Of a DNA stretch of 53,752 nucleotides, positions 33,392-41,335 are shown piece after piece. The stretch is from the NCBI GenBank assembly GCA_938015295.1, contig CALLQB010000094.1, positions 1 through 53,752 on the forward strand. The letters are read 5' to 3'. The first letter of the stretch is position 1. Each line of letters starts with the position of its first letter. The notes beneath the pieces are model-generated. The model worked only from the letters and a program-made list of their open reading frames with translations. It was not told the DNA's origin and made no database searches. Source of the DNA: an uncultured Acidimicrobiales bacterium. Its GTDB lineage: Bacteria > Actinomycetota > Acidimicrobiia > Acidimicrobiales > SHLQ01. Both the position numbers and the translations under genes were made by a program.

Positions 33392-33745
33392 TCAGCGTTT
33401 GCGACGCTTGAACCACTTGGTGAGACGAGATTGCTTGGCAGATACAGCCCGCTGCTCCTCGACCTCGGCCCGGATCTTGGGCCCGGCAGCATTGACAATA
33501 TCTTCAGCCTCATCGAGCAACGCTGCTATTGAGTCGTCGTCGCCAAGTCCGACAGGTTCGGGCGGAGTAGGCGGGGTAATGAGCGTTCCATGCCGCCAGT
33601 TGACGTCGGCCAACCGCCGCTCGTAGCCGTCGCAGGTTTCGGGACAGCGCCACGGCGCCTCAGGAGCAAGATCAAGGTTGCATTTCCTGACCGTATCGCC
33701 GCTGGGGTATGTGCGGCTTTCGAAGTTCTTACAATCCTGTCGCAT
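33392..33745 (-). CDS. Cys-rich small protein in the sufB-sufD operon
   Basis: A 117-residue protein that I do not recognise. The N-terminal 40 residues carry four cysteines (5, 22, 34 and 38, the last two as CPETC) with an APEAPWRCPETCDGYERR segment. The middle is Pro/Asp-rich and the C-terminus is very basic (WFKRRKR). The Cys pattern suggests a zinc or iron-sulfur site. Its position between sufB and sufD on the same strand suggests a role in cluster assembly or regulation. I prefer ATG 33745; an upstream in-frame start at 33781 adds 12 residues. Confidence 0.7.
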   Translation of the reverse strand: MRQDCKNFESRTYPSGDTVRKCNLDLAPEAPWRCPETCDGYERRLADVNWRHGTLITPPTPPEPVGLGDDDSIAALLDEAEDIVNAAGPKIRAEVEEQRAVSAKQSRLTKWFKRRKR

Positions 33746-33820
33746 GGGCACACGCCAAGTTTGCCAGCAACGTAGCGTCAAGCGGTAGCGCCAAGAAGGT
33801 TTTTCGGTGGTACGCGCCCT

Positions 33821-35107
33821 TCAGCCCACTGAGTCTTCTAGCTGCAGGTCGATCAGACGGTTCCACTCGACAGCATATTCGAGTGGAAGACTTCGGGTAA
33901 TTGGTTCGATAAAAGCGTTCGCCAGCACTCCCAAAGACTGCTCAGCGGCGAGGCCGCGACTCATGAGGTAGAACAGCTGATCGTCGCCGACCCTCGATAC
34001 CGCAACGTCTTGAGCCACGACGGCGTCGGTGCGGCCAACCTCGATACGCGGCGAGGCGTCGAAGGTGCTTTCACCATCGAGGACGAGTCCATCCGAACGC
34101 ACCTGACTCGCACAACCTTCGGCGCCGTCGTCAATGCGAACCAGACTCCGGTAGCTCGAACGCCCGCCATTTTTCGCAAGGGTCCTGCTGATGACCTTTG
34201 ACGTGGTCTCGGGAGCAACATGTCGCATCTTTGCGCCCACGTCTTGCTGTTGGCCCCGCCCCGCATACGCAACCGAAAATACCTCCGCACTCGCCTTTGG
34301 TCCCGTCATGACCGTGCCGGGATACGTCATCGTGAGACGGCTTCCGCTATGGCCGTCTACCCACTTCATATGTCCCTCAGCTTCGACCACCGCACGCTTG
34401 GTGACGAGGTTGTAGACATTCGCCGACCAGTTCTGCATCGTGGTGTAGGTGACGTGGGCGCCCGGCCTGACCATGATTTCAACTACGGCAGCATGCAGGT
34501 TATCTGTCGAGTACACCGGTGCCGAGCAGCCCTCGATGTAGTGCACAATGGCCCCTTCATCGGCAATGATTAATGTGCGTTCGAAGGGCCCGACGTTCGC
34601 CGCGTCGCTACCGAAGCCGACCTGCAGCGGCACCTCGACTTCGACCCCCGGCGGGACGTAAACAAACGAACCGCCACGCCAAACTGCCGAGTTGAGCGCC
34701 GAGAACTTGTTGTCGTTGAGCGGGACGATTTTGCCGAAGTACGCCCGCACGTGCTCCGGGTGATCACGAACCGCAGAAGCCATATCGGTGAAGACGACGC
34801 CCTGGTCCTCAAGGGTTTTGCGGTTTCTTCGTTGCACGACCTCGGCTTCATTGTGAGAGGTGCCGCCGCTCTGGTCGAGGCTTCTAGGCTCGCGGCGATC
34901 GACCGATCGTGCCGGCCGACTCAGGTGCGCCCAGACCTCGTCGAAATCGACCCCGTTAACGTCGCCGCCCCACCGGGGAACCGGCAGCTTTCGGAAATCT
35001 TCGAGCGACTGCAACCGGTACTTCCGCATCCAATCGGGTTCGCCGCTCTGCATCGACATTTCGTGAACGATGCCGGTGCTACCACCCTTTACGGGCTGAA
35101 CGGTCAC
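33821..35107 (-). CDS. sufB: SufB-like scaffold protein, shortened and diverged
   Basis: A 428-residue SufB homologue. Landmarks are STGIVHEM and DWMRKYRL at the N-terminus, FGKIVPLNDNKFSALNSAVWRGGSFVYVPPGV, the conserved EGCSAP (Cys194, E. coli Cys254), NLVTKRAV and DDQLFYLMSRGL near the end. SufB is usually about 465-495 residues; here about 40 residues before the EVV segment near residue 90 are missing or replaced. Of the acidic E-H-E-A motif near the SufD interface, only AQDV remains. It scaffolds nascent clusters with SufC and SufD. The GTG start is at 35107. PlsC lies 40 nt upstream in the same direction. Confidence 0.85.
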   Translation of the reverse strand: MTVQPVKGGSTGIVHEMSMQSGEPDWMRKYRLQSLEDFRKLPVPRWGGDVNGVDFDEVWAHLSRPARSVDRREPRSLDQSGGTSHNEAEVVQRRNRKTLEDQGVVFTDMASAVRDHPEHVRAYFGKIVPLNDNKFSALNSAVWRGGSFVYVPPGVEVEVPLQVGFGSDAANVGPFERTLIIADEGAIVHYIEGCSAPVYSTDNLHAAVVEIMVRPGAHVTYTTMQNWSANVYNLVTKRAVVEAEGHMKWVDGHSGSRLTMTYPGTVMTGPKASAEVFSVAYAGRGQQQDVGAKMRHVAPETTSKVISRTLAKNGGRSSYRSLVRIDDGAEGCASQVRSDGLVLDGESTFDASPRIEVGRTDAVVAQDVAVSRVGDDQLFYLMSRGLAAEQSLGVLANAFIEPITRSLPLEYAVEWNRLIDLQLEDSVG

Positions 35108-35147
35108 GAACGTCTACTGAAGGCTGATCTGTTCGTCGTACCATCGA

Positions 35148-35960
35148 TCATAACGTGAGTGCCACGGGCCGAAGAACGTCAACAGAGCTGCGACCCGGCG
35201 CGTTGGGCGAATCCTTGTTGGCCTGATGGCTCGAGGATTCGACGCCCTCGGTGGGCCGCCCGCTTCCAACTTCGACCTTCTGAGGCTTCTTGTTTGCGTA
35301 CTCGTTGACGTACTCCTGGCCAGTGAACTGGCGAATTTCAAACATCACTTCGTCGATCATTTGACGCAATTGCAATCGCTGGTCTCCGCCGTTGCGGTAA
35401 TGCGCTACGTCGATTGGCCGACCGAAGTACACCTCGGCAGATTCGAAAACCTTGGGGAAACTGGCATCGGGTGGCTGGATTTCTCGGATGCCCTTCAGCC
35501 CGACGGGGATGATGGGTGCACCCGTTTGCAGAGCGAGCCGGGCCGGGCCGGTGTGCCCCTTGTGCAGCCGACCGTCGCGCGACCTCGTGCCTTCGGGGTA
35601 GATCCCGAAGAACTCGCCTGCCTCGAGTATCTCGGCTGCCTTGTCGAGTGCTGCTTTGGCAGCGTCGCCACCGGCGCGGTCGATGGGAATCATGCCCAAA
35701 AGTGGAAACAGACGCCGGGTCTTCCAGTCGTCAAGATATTCGGCTTTCCCGACATAGGTAATACGCCGAGGCAGTGTCGCTGGCACAAAAAACGAGTCCA
35801 TGACCGACGTGTGGTTGGCACAAAGAATCGCCGCGCCATCCAACGGCAAGTTCTCCGCGCCATACACATCAACATCCCAGAGAACGTTGAAGATCGGTTG
35901 GATCACCGTCTTCACTGCGGCTTGTAGTCGGCCAATATTTTTCGGGAGCTGGTCACCCAT
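35148..35960 (-). CDS. plsC: 1-acyl-sn-glycerol-3-phosphate acyltransferase
   Basis: A 270-residue PlsC-family enzyme with the catalytic HTSVMD (HX4D) near residue 50 and the glycerol-phosphate-binding YPEGTRSRDG near residue 121. It makes phosphatidic acid at the inner membrane. The last 45 residues are a Lys/Ser-rich tail not found in the core family. A leaderless promoter box lies before the ATG. The family also includes enzymes acylating other lipids, so the exact acceptor is not proven. Confidence 0.9.
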   Translation of the reverse strand: MGDQLPKNIGRLQAAVKTVIQPIFNVLWDVDVYGAENLPLDGAAILCANHTSVMDSFFVPATLPRRITYVGKAEYLDDWKTRRLFPLLGMIPIDRAGGDAAKAALDKAAEILEAGEFFGIYPEGTRSRDGRLHKGHTGPARLALQTGAPIIPVGLKGIREIQPPDASFPKVFESAEVYFGRPIDVAHYRNGGDQRLQLRQMIDEVMFEIRQFTGQEYVNEYANKKPQKVEVGSGRPTEGVESSSHQANKDSPNAPGRSSVDVLRPVALTL

Positions 35961-35966
35961 GTGGCT

Positions 35967-35972
35967 ACCTTA
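35967..35972 (-). promoter_or_regulatory. candidate -10 box (leaderless) of plsC
   Basis: On the minus strand TAAGGT ends 6 nt before the ATG at 35960. The plsC-sufB-sufD genes could be read from it. Confidence 0.45.
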
Positions 35973-35983
35973 CTGGGCGCGCT

Positions 35984-36823
35984 TTACTTCCAATGAGCGA
36001 ATTCGGCGGATTTCCAGACCTTACGTCGAAAATGACCTCGCACCGTCTGCACATATTCGAGCGCCCCGTCGTCTTTCCATTCGCCCGAGAACCAGTGCCC
36101 GACGCAACCCCACAAGTCACCCGCCGCATACGAATCATTGCCGGTTGTCGCTGCCAGCCAGTCGATATGGCCCTCGTAGCAAGCTCTAATGTATGCGAGC
36201 GCGTAGTCAACGTTGAAGGCCGTAGACGTCTTGCTAGCGGGGTACGTACCCGGATGAAAAGCGTCTTTTACCTGGAGGATCCCATAACTTGGCGTGCCTT
36301 TGTCTTGGTCGCCAACCTTCGACATTCGCCATGCACTCTCTGCGACTGCAATCGCCCGCACTGTCTTTCGACGAAACCCCCATTTGCAGGCGCCCCAATC
36401 AAGAATTTCGGTGGTCGTCCCGGTGAAATTGCCATCGATCCGCTGCCGCAGAAGGTCGGCCTCGTCGGCCATACCAAAGGTATCGGCTGTCCAGGCTAGG
36501 AGTTCGTAGTCCTCGCCCGGGACCGGAACAAACCTGTTCTCTTCTGCATTATCGGGCCGGATTTCAGGCGCCGAGCGGATCGCGCCTGCGCAGCGAGAAC
36601 CATCGGGAAGGCTGCGCCCTGGCCGCACAAGCTTCGATGTTCGAAACCGCTTCTTCGCAACTGCTTCGCCGGTGACCTGGTCGACCCTTACTCCAGCGCT
36701 GACTTCGGTCTGGCCCTCGGCGATGGTGGCCGACGAACTGAACGCGAGAGCCGCTGCCAAGCTGGCTACGGCGGCGACAACACCCACGAGCAGTTGCCTC
36801 GTGCAACGCGTACGCCCGGTCAT
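35984..36823 (-). CDS. secreted lysozyme-fold (transglycosylase-like) protein
   Basis: A 279-residue exported protein. A signal peptide (about residues 8-33) precedes a Lys/Arg-rich linker and a C-terminal lysozyme-like domain. In that domain AVAESAW carries the likely catalytic Glu, and PSYGILQV and YALAYIRACYEGHIDWL follow as in SLT-type lytic transglycosylases. It probably cleaves peptidoglycan. The start (ATG 36823, or GTG 36826) overlaps the mshC stop as TGATG, so it is co-translated with that gene. Confidence 0.75.
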   Translation of the reverse strand: MTGRTRCTRQLLVGVVAAVASLAAALAFSSSATIAEGQTEVSAGVRVDQVTGEAVAKKRFRTSKLVRPGRSLPDGSRCAGAIRSAPEIRPDNAEENRFVPVPGEDYELLAWTADTFGMADEADLLRQRIDGNFTGTTTEILDWGACKWGFRRKTVRAIAVAESAWRMSKVGDQDKGTPSYGILQVKDAFHPGTYPASKTSTAFNVDYALAYIRACYEGHIDWLAATTGNDSYAAGDLWGCVGHWFSGEWKDDGALEYVQTVRGHFRRKVWKSAEFAHWK

Positions 36824-37935
36824 CACACCACCCCCAAGAGCATCGCCGCTTCACTGACGCCCATTCCCTCCGACACCGCCCGGTCGATAGCGCTGAGCGC
36901 TTCTGGCACGTTGAGATCGGCGTCGAGTGCTTCGCGAACAGCCTGGAGAGCACCGGTTCCGCGGCCCGCCAATCGCCAGCTTTGGAGTCGCTCGGCCGCC
37001 GCGACGAGTTCAGCTGCGTCCCATTCCCACTCGGTGCGATAGTGGTGCGAAAGGATCGCCAGCCGGATGGCTATCGGGTCGTGTGTTTTGCGGAGGCGAG
37101 AAACGAACACCAAATTGCCGAGACTCTTCGACATCTTCGTACCGTCGAGTAGCACCATTGATTGATGCAACCAATGCCGCACAAAGATCTGGCCAGTCGT
37201 GGCCTCCGACTGCGCAGCTTCACATTCGTGATGCGGGAACACCAGATCGGTGCCGCCTCCGTGAAGGTCTATCGTCTCGCCAAGCTCGCGAAGTGCGAGC
37301 ACGGAACACTCAACATGCCAACCGGGGCGGCCCGGGCCCCAGGCTGACTCCCATGCAGGCTCTCCGACATCGGAGGGGCGCCACAGCACAAAGTCGAGCG
37401 GGTTTCGTTTATGCGGATCGTCGGGGTCTTCACCCCGTTGTCGACCCAGCGCCAGCATCCTCGTATGGTCGAGACGGCTGAGATGGCCGAACCGGCCGCC
37501 AGTGCAGTTCACCGAGAAGTACACCGAGCCGCCGGCGGCGTAGGCACATCCCGTTTCGATCAGCGAGGCGATGAAACCCCGAATGTCCGGTATGGCCCCC
37601 GAAGCCCGAGGCTCGCTCCACGCCGGCAGATTCCCAAGTTCGGTCATGTCAGCGGCGAACTTTTTCGTTTCGGCAAATGCTAGATCGAGGTAGTGGACTC
37701 CCCTTTCGCGTGCAGTGCGCAACATGTCGTCATCAACGTCGGTGATGTTTCGCACCATTCGTGTCTCGTGACCCAGATCGCGTAGCCGCCGCTGCAGTAC
37801 GTCGTACGTAACGTACGTGGCAGCGTGCCCGATGTGGGTAGCGTCGTAGGGCGTGATGCCACAGACATACATCGACACAATAGGACCGGGTTCGAATGGC
37901 ACCACGGCCTGTCGTGCGGTATCGAAGAGTTGCAT
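36823..37935 (-). CDS. mshC: MshC cysteine-glucosaminyl-inositol ligase
   Basis: A 370-residue class I aminoacyl-tRNA synthetase-like enzyme. YVCGITPYDATHIGHA (the HIGH motif with the mycothiol-specific ITPYDATH sequence) and KMSKS are intact, and zinc ligands occur in YVCG, HVECS and HHECE. The ITPYDATH form separates MshC from cysteinyl-tRNA synthetase (GPTVYDYIHIG), and no anticodon domain is seen. MshC joins cysteine to glucosaminyl-inositol in mycothiol synthesis. The ATG at 37935 fits the family start; a frame-internal start at 37989 adds an Arg-rich leader. Confidence 0.88.
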   Translation of the reverse strand: MQLFDTARQAVVPFEPGPIVSMYVCGITPYDATHIGHAATYVTYDVLQRRLRDLGHETRMVRNITDVDDDMLRTARERGVHYLDLAFAETKKFAADMTELGNLPAWSEPRASGAIPDIRGFIASLIETGCAYAAGGSVYFSVNCTGGRFGHLSRLDHTRMLALGRQRGEDPDDPHKRNPLDFVLWRPSDVGEPAWESAWGPGRPGWHVECSVLALRELGETIDLHGGGTDLVFPHHECEAAQSEATTGQIFVRHWLHQSMVLLDGTKMSKSLGNLVFVSRLRKTHDPIAIRLAILSHHYRTEWEWDAAELVAAAERLQSWRLAGRGTGALQAVREALDADLNVPEALSAIDRAVSEGMGVSEAAMLLGVV

Positions 37936-37997
37936 CACTAACCGAAACCGTAGTGGACGTCGACCGGGGCCGCATCGACGTGCCGACACCCTCCTTG

Positions 37998-38003
37998 TAG
38001 GGT
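37998..38003 (+). promoter_or_regulatory. candidate -10 box (leaderless) of the enoyl reductase gene
   Basis: TAGGGT ends 7 nt before ATG 38011. Confidence 0.4.
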
Positions 38004-38010
38004 CTGTGAT

Positions 38011-38778
38011 ATGGGTCTCCTCGATGGTAAACGTCTGCTACTCACCGGTGTCCTCACCGACACCTCACTGGCGTTTGGCGCCGCGAAGCTGGCACAGGAG
38101 GAAGGGGCCGAGATCATCCTCACCGGGGCTGGGCGCGGTCTGCGTCTCACCCAGCGCACGGCCCGAAAGCTGCCGACCGAACCCGAGGTCCTCGAACTCG
38201 ACGTCACCAATCCCGACCATACCGACTCGGTGCGCGCAGCTATCGAGGCAAAGTGGGGAACCATCGACGGCGCGCTGCATTCCATCGGGTTCGCCCCCGA
38301 GATATGCCTCGGCGACGATTTCATGGCGGCAACCTGGGATGACGTCTCGACCGCAATGCAGATCTCGACATACAGCTACAAAACCATTGCTGACATCGTC
38401 GTGCCGCTGATGCCCAGTGGCGGCTCGATCGTCGGCCTTGACTTCGATGCCACGGTTGCCTGGCCAACCTACAACTGGATGGGTGTGGCTAAGGCCGCTC
38501 TTGAGTCAGCTAACCGTTACCTCGCCCGGCAGCATGGTCCCGCAGGAATCCGATTTAATCTTGTCGCGGCTGGACCAATCCGCACCATGGCGGCCAAATC
38601 GATTCCGGGCATCGACGAGTTCCAAGAGGTCTGGGAATCAAAGGCACCACTCGGTTGGGACGTCAACGACAGCACTGCGGTGGCTAAGGCTGTTATTGCG
38701 CTGCTCTCCGACTGGTTTCCGCTAACCACGGGCAGCATGGTGCATGTCGACGGCGGTTACCACGCAATCGGCGCGTAG
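38011..38778 (+). CDS. fabI: enoyl-ACP reductase (FabI/InhA type)
   Basis: A 255-residue SDR enzyme. TGVLTDTSLAFGAAKL replaces the normal GxxxGxG, as in InhA. SIGFAPE, the catalytic YNWMGVAKAALES (Tyr154, Lys161) and NLVAAGPIRTMAAK match InhA closely. It reduces trans-2-enoyl-ACP in fatty-acid elongation with NADH. The terminal HVDGGYHAIGA is the standard family end. The RmlD-like gene follows 22 nt later and may be co-transcribed. Confidence 0.93.
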   Translation: MGLLDGKRLLLTGVLTDTSLAFGAAKLAQEEGAEIILTGAGRGLRLTQRTARKLPTEPEVLELDVTNPDHTDSVRAAIEAKWGTIDGALHSIGFAPEICLGDDFMAATWDDVSTAMQISTYSYKTIADIVVPLMPSGGSIVGLDFDATVAWPTYNWMGVAKAALESANRYLARQHGPAGIRFNLVAAGPIRTMAAKSIPGIDEFQEVWESKAPLGWDVNDSTAVAKAVIALLSDWFPLTTGSMVHVDGGYHAIGA

Positions 38779-38800
38779 CGTCGCCGATTCCCAGCGATCG

Positions 38801-39631
38801 ATGCAACGACTGCTCGTCATTGGGGGAACTGGTTTTCTCGGAACAGAACTCATTGCCCAAGCGGCGCGAAAGTTCGAGGTCCACGCGACCCGGTTTAGCT
38901 CGCCGCAAGGCGCCAAGTCGGCAACCTGGCACCAACACGATCTGACCGACCCGGCCAAACTTGCGCACCTTTTTGCGTCAGTCCGGCCACAGGTAGTCAT
39001 TAATGCGGCCTACGTAAAAAGCGGTCCGAAGCTCCGCACCGTGACCGGAACTGCACCGGGCGAGATGGCTCGGCTGAGCGCACTACACAAGGCACGTTTT
39101 GTCCACGTCTCGACCGACGTGGTGTTTCCCGAAACCGTCCCGGGTACAGCCCACGCAGAAGATACGCCGACCAATCCCAGCAACGCCTATGGAGAGGCGA
39201 AAGCTGAGAGCGAGGGATTGGTGCGCCAGCACGCAGGCCTCATCGCGCGCACGTCGCTTATCTACAGTGCAACGAGTCCCAACGATCAGCTCGATCTCAT
39301 CGAGGCAGCAGCCAACGGCGAACCGGTGGTGTTCTTCACCGATGAAGTGCGCAACCCGGTCCACGTTGCTGACCTAGCAGCGTGCCTGCTCGAACTCGCC
39401 ACCATGGCCGACCCGCCAGCGTTGCTACATCTGGCCGGGCCCGACGCCGTCGACCGGTTCACGTTCGCGAAACTGTTAGCAAACGCTGCCGGATACAGTT
39501 CCTCGATGCTTCGAGGCGGTCCATCGCCTCCGACGAGCGACCGACCTCGACACCTAGCGCTCAACAGCACACTTGCTGCCGATCGCCTTTCCACGGTGCT
39601 GCGGCCGCTACGCGACCACCTACGAACGTAG
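38801..39631 (+). CDS. RmlD-like NAD-dependent reductase/epimerase
   Basis: A 276-residue SDR-fold protein. It has GGTGFLGTEL near the N-terminus, VSTDVVFP (about 100) and the catalytic NAYGEAKAESE (Tyr/Lys). The C-terminal region (DEVRNPVHVADLA, LHLAGPDAVDRFTFA) resembles dTDP-4-dehydrorhamnose reductase. The substrate is not certain because no other rhamnose genes are near. ATG 38801 is chosen over an in-frame GTG/ATG start inside fabI (38744). Confidence 0.8.
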   Translation: MQRLLVIGGTGFLGTELIAQAARKFEVHATRFSSPQGAKSATWHQHDLTDPAKLAHLFASVRPQVVINAAYVKSGPKLRTVTGTAPGEMARLSALHKARFVHVSTDVVFPETVPGTAHAEDTPTNPSNAYGEAKAESEGLVRQHAGLIARTSLIYSATSPNDQLDLIEAAANGEPVVFFTDEVRNPVHVADLAACLLELATMADPPALLHLAGPDAVDRFTFAKLLANAAGYSSSMLRGGPSPPTSDRPRHLALNSTLAADRLSTVLRPLRDHLRT

Positions 39632-39658
39632 AGCGAGGCGGCTGCCGCAGGCTGGCGA

Positions 39659-39811
39659 TTAACGACCCGACGGCGGCATCTGCTTGCCGTAGCGGTCGTA
39701 AAAGGTCGTGTCGACTCCCGACAGGCTCGCGGCGAAGACGCGCCGCTCAAACTGTCGGCGCCTATAACGCCTTGTTAGATCGAGAATTGAGACTTCCAGT
39801 CGCTTCTTCAT
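39659..39811 (-). CDS. possible small ORF of 50 residues
   Basis: A short minus-strand frame (ATG 39811, TAA at 39659) encodes a basic peptide with LDLTRRYRRRQFERR and a C-terminal DTTFYDRYGKQMPP segment. Codon choice in the second half (GTC, TTC, GCC, GAC, ACC) looks like the neighbouring genes. It may be a small gene or the remnant of a longer one; the ribosome binding site is weak. Confidence 0.35.
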   Translation of the reverse strand: MKKRLEVSILDLTRRYRRRQFERRVFAASLSGVDTTFYDRYGKQMPPSGR

Positions 39812-40044
39812 TGGGTGCCGCCTTCATTGTCGCACTTCCGCTGTACCGGCGAAGTTAGCAGCGCCACCAGCCCTGCGCGCGTTTATCACGCGCGATTTTC
39901 TCGCGCAGCGTGGTTAACGGAGGGGCGCTTAAGGTATTTCAGCCAAAACGACTGCTAGCCAGATCCGGACCTGGTGTGGTCCGGATCCGGCCAGAGGAAA
40001 CCCTAGAACGTACCTTCAGACAGTCGAGCCGCCGATGGATGCGG
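39812..40044. other. gene-poor stretch with GC-rich hairpins
   Basis: Between the small ORF and the OmpA-like gene I see no other coding frame I trust. It contains short CG-rich inverted repeats around 39875-39906 and the hairpin listed at 39962-39987. Confidence 0.4.
39962..39987 (-). terminator. terminator-like hairpin downstream of OmpA-like gene
   Basis: GATCCGGACC pairs with GGTCCGGATC (perfect 10 bp, 6-nt loop), about 58 nt past the stop of the minus-strand OmpA gene. A TTTT lies about 12 nt further on the minus strand. It may act for either convergent side. Confidence 0.5.
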
Positions 40045-41148
40045 CTAGGCGAGTTTGAACTCGATACGCCGGTTCTGCTGACGTCCCTCATCGGTTGCAT
40101 TGTCGCCAATCGGGTTTGCTTCGCCGAAGCCGACAGCGTTCATCCGACTCGCCTCAACGCCTTTGTCGGCAAGGTAGTCAAGCACTGCTTGGGCCCGGTC
40201 TGTGCTCAAAGCAAGGTTGAAGTCATCGGGGCCCTGATCGTCGGTGTGGCCTTCGATACTGACATTTGCCGCGCTGTTGGCAAGCAACAACTCGGCAGCT
40301 TCGTCGAGCGTTGGAATACTTTCGCCGCGAATATTTGCGCTGCCGGAGTCGAACTGAATCGGCTCGAGCTGGAACAGGGCGTTTAGGTCGGCGACCAGGA
40401 GATCGCCGCTCACGTCCACCTCGTTATCAACAGACAATCCGAGGCCGTCAAATGCGGCTCCTGCGTCAGCTTGCGCTGCGTCGGTCGCCACTGCGCCAGT
40501 TACACGAATCGTGCCACCGTCGTTGGTGTAACCGCCGTCGACCACCAGGTTGTTCACCACGGCGTCATCGCCGTACTGCGCTATGGCTGTCGAGCCAATC
40601 TCATTCTTTGTGTCCTCGTCTGGCACCGTACCGGTCAGCACAATCTGGTCGCCAAGGGCGATCGTGACGTCAGTCGGCGTGAGGTCAGGTGCTGCGGTAG
40701 TGAACGACCCCGAATCGGTCAGGGTGTGACCTTCCTCGTCGGTGATCGTCGATGTCCAGTTGTATTCGGTGCCAGGCGTCAAACCACTGAGATCAAACGA
40801 GTGGTCGGTGGCAGGGCCGCCAGCCTCTGAACCACCGGAACCATCAGCGCCCTCGTAATCGAAGGTGTAAGAGGACTCTGCGTTGCTAGCGAAGCTGACC
40901 GCTGCCGAATCGAGGCCGATCGCCCCGATTGCTGGTGCGGCAACCCACGCAAAGTCGGGAGCCGCGACTTCTTCGACCTCGGGCTCGGGTTCTTCGATTT
41001 CTTCGACCGGCTCGGGAGCTGCCGCCGGGAGTTTGTCGATCACACTTTCGCCGCGGAGGAAGACAAGAAGAACGACACCGATTACCGCCGCCAGAACTCC
41101 GAGAACGAGAAGAAATGGTTCCTTGTCATCATCATCGTCGTCGTACAT
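40045..41148 (-). CDS. membrane-anchored OmpA/BON-domain protein with fibronectin III-like part
   Basis: A 367-residue protein. A run of aspartates and one N-terminal helix (about residues 12-30) anchor it, followed by an acidic Pro/Glu linker. Next come a fibronectin III-like segment (DLSGLTPGTEYNWTSTI), a BON-like region (IALGDQIVLTGTVPDEDTK) and a C-terminal OmpA peptidoglycan-binding domain with IQFDSGSANI, IEGHTDDQG and QNRRIEFKL. The BON-plus-OmpA order resembles mycobacterial ArfA/OmpATb. GGAG 7 nt before ATG 41148 sets the start. It may tie the envelope to peptidoglycan. Confidence 0.85.
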   Translation of the reverse strand: MYDDDDDDKEPFLLVLGVLAAVIGVVLLVFLRGESVIDKLPAAAPEPVEEIEEPEPEVEEVAAPDFAWVAAPAIGAIGLDSAAVSFASNAESSYTFDYEGADGSGGSEAGGPATDHSFDLSGLTPGTEYNWTSTITDEEGHTLTDSGSFTTAAPDLTPTDVTIALGDQIVLTGTVPDEDTKNEIGSTAIAQYGDDAVVNNLVVDGGYTNDGGTIRVTGAVATDAAQADAGAAFDGLGLSVDNEVDVSGDLLVADLNALFQLEPIQFDSGSANIRGESIPTLDEAAELLLANSAANVSIEGHTDDQGPDDFNLALSTDRAQAVLDYLADKGVEASRMNAVGFGEANPIGDNATDEGRQQNRRIEFKLA

Positions 41149-41335
41149 TATGGGCTCCTCGTGAGCTGGTGAGCTTGGCAGCAACGATTTTGTCGCGCTG
41201 CCGCATGGATGGATTGTCCTGTGCCGTCGCCAGCAAGAACAGTCCAGAAACTTAGCGGGTTTGATCGACGAACTGGTTCATCCACTGACCAACGTCACAC
41301 AGCTCAACGACGGCCGCACACGCACTTCGCGGAGC

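Noticed and set aside
34570..34960. Compensating frameshifts in sufB
   Set aside because: I compared part of the other frames and could not recover the missing conserved segment clearly, so the shorter protein is kept as real.
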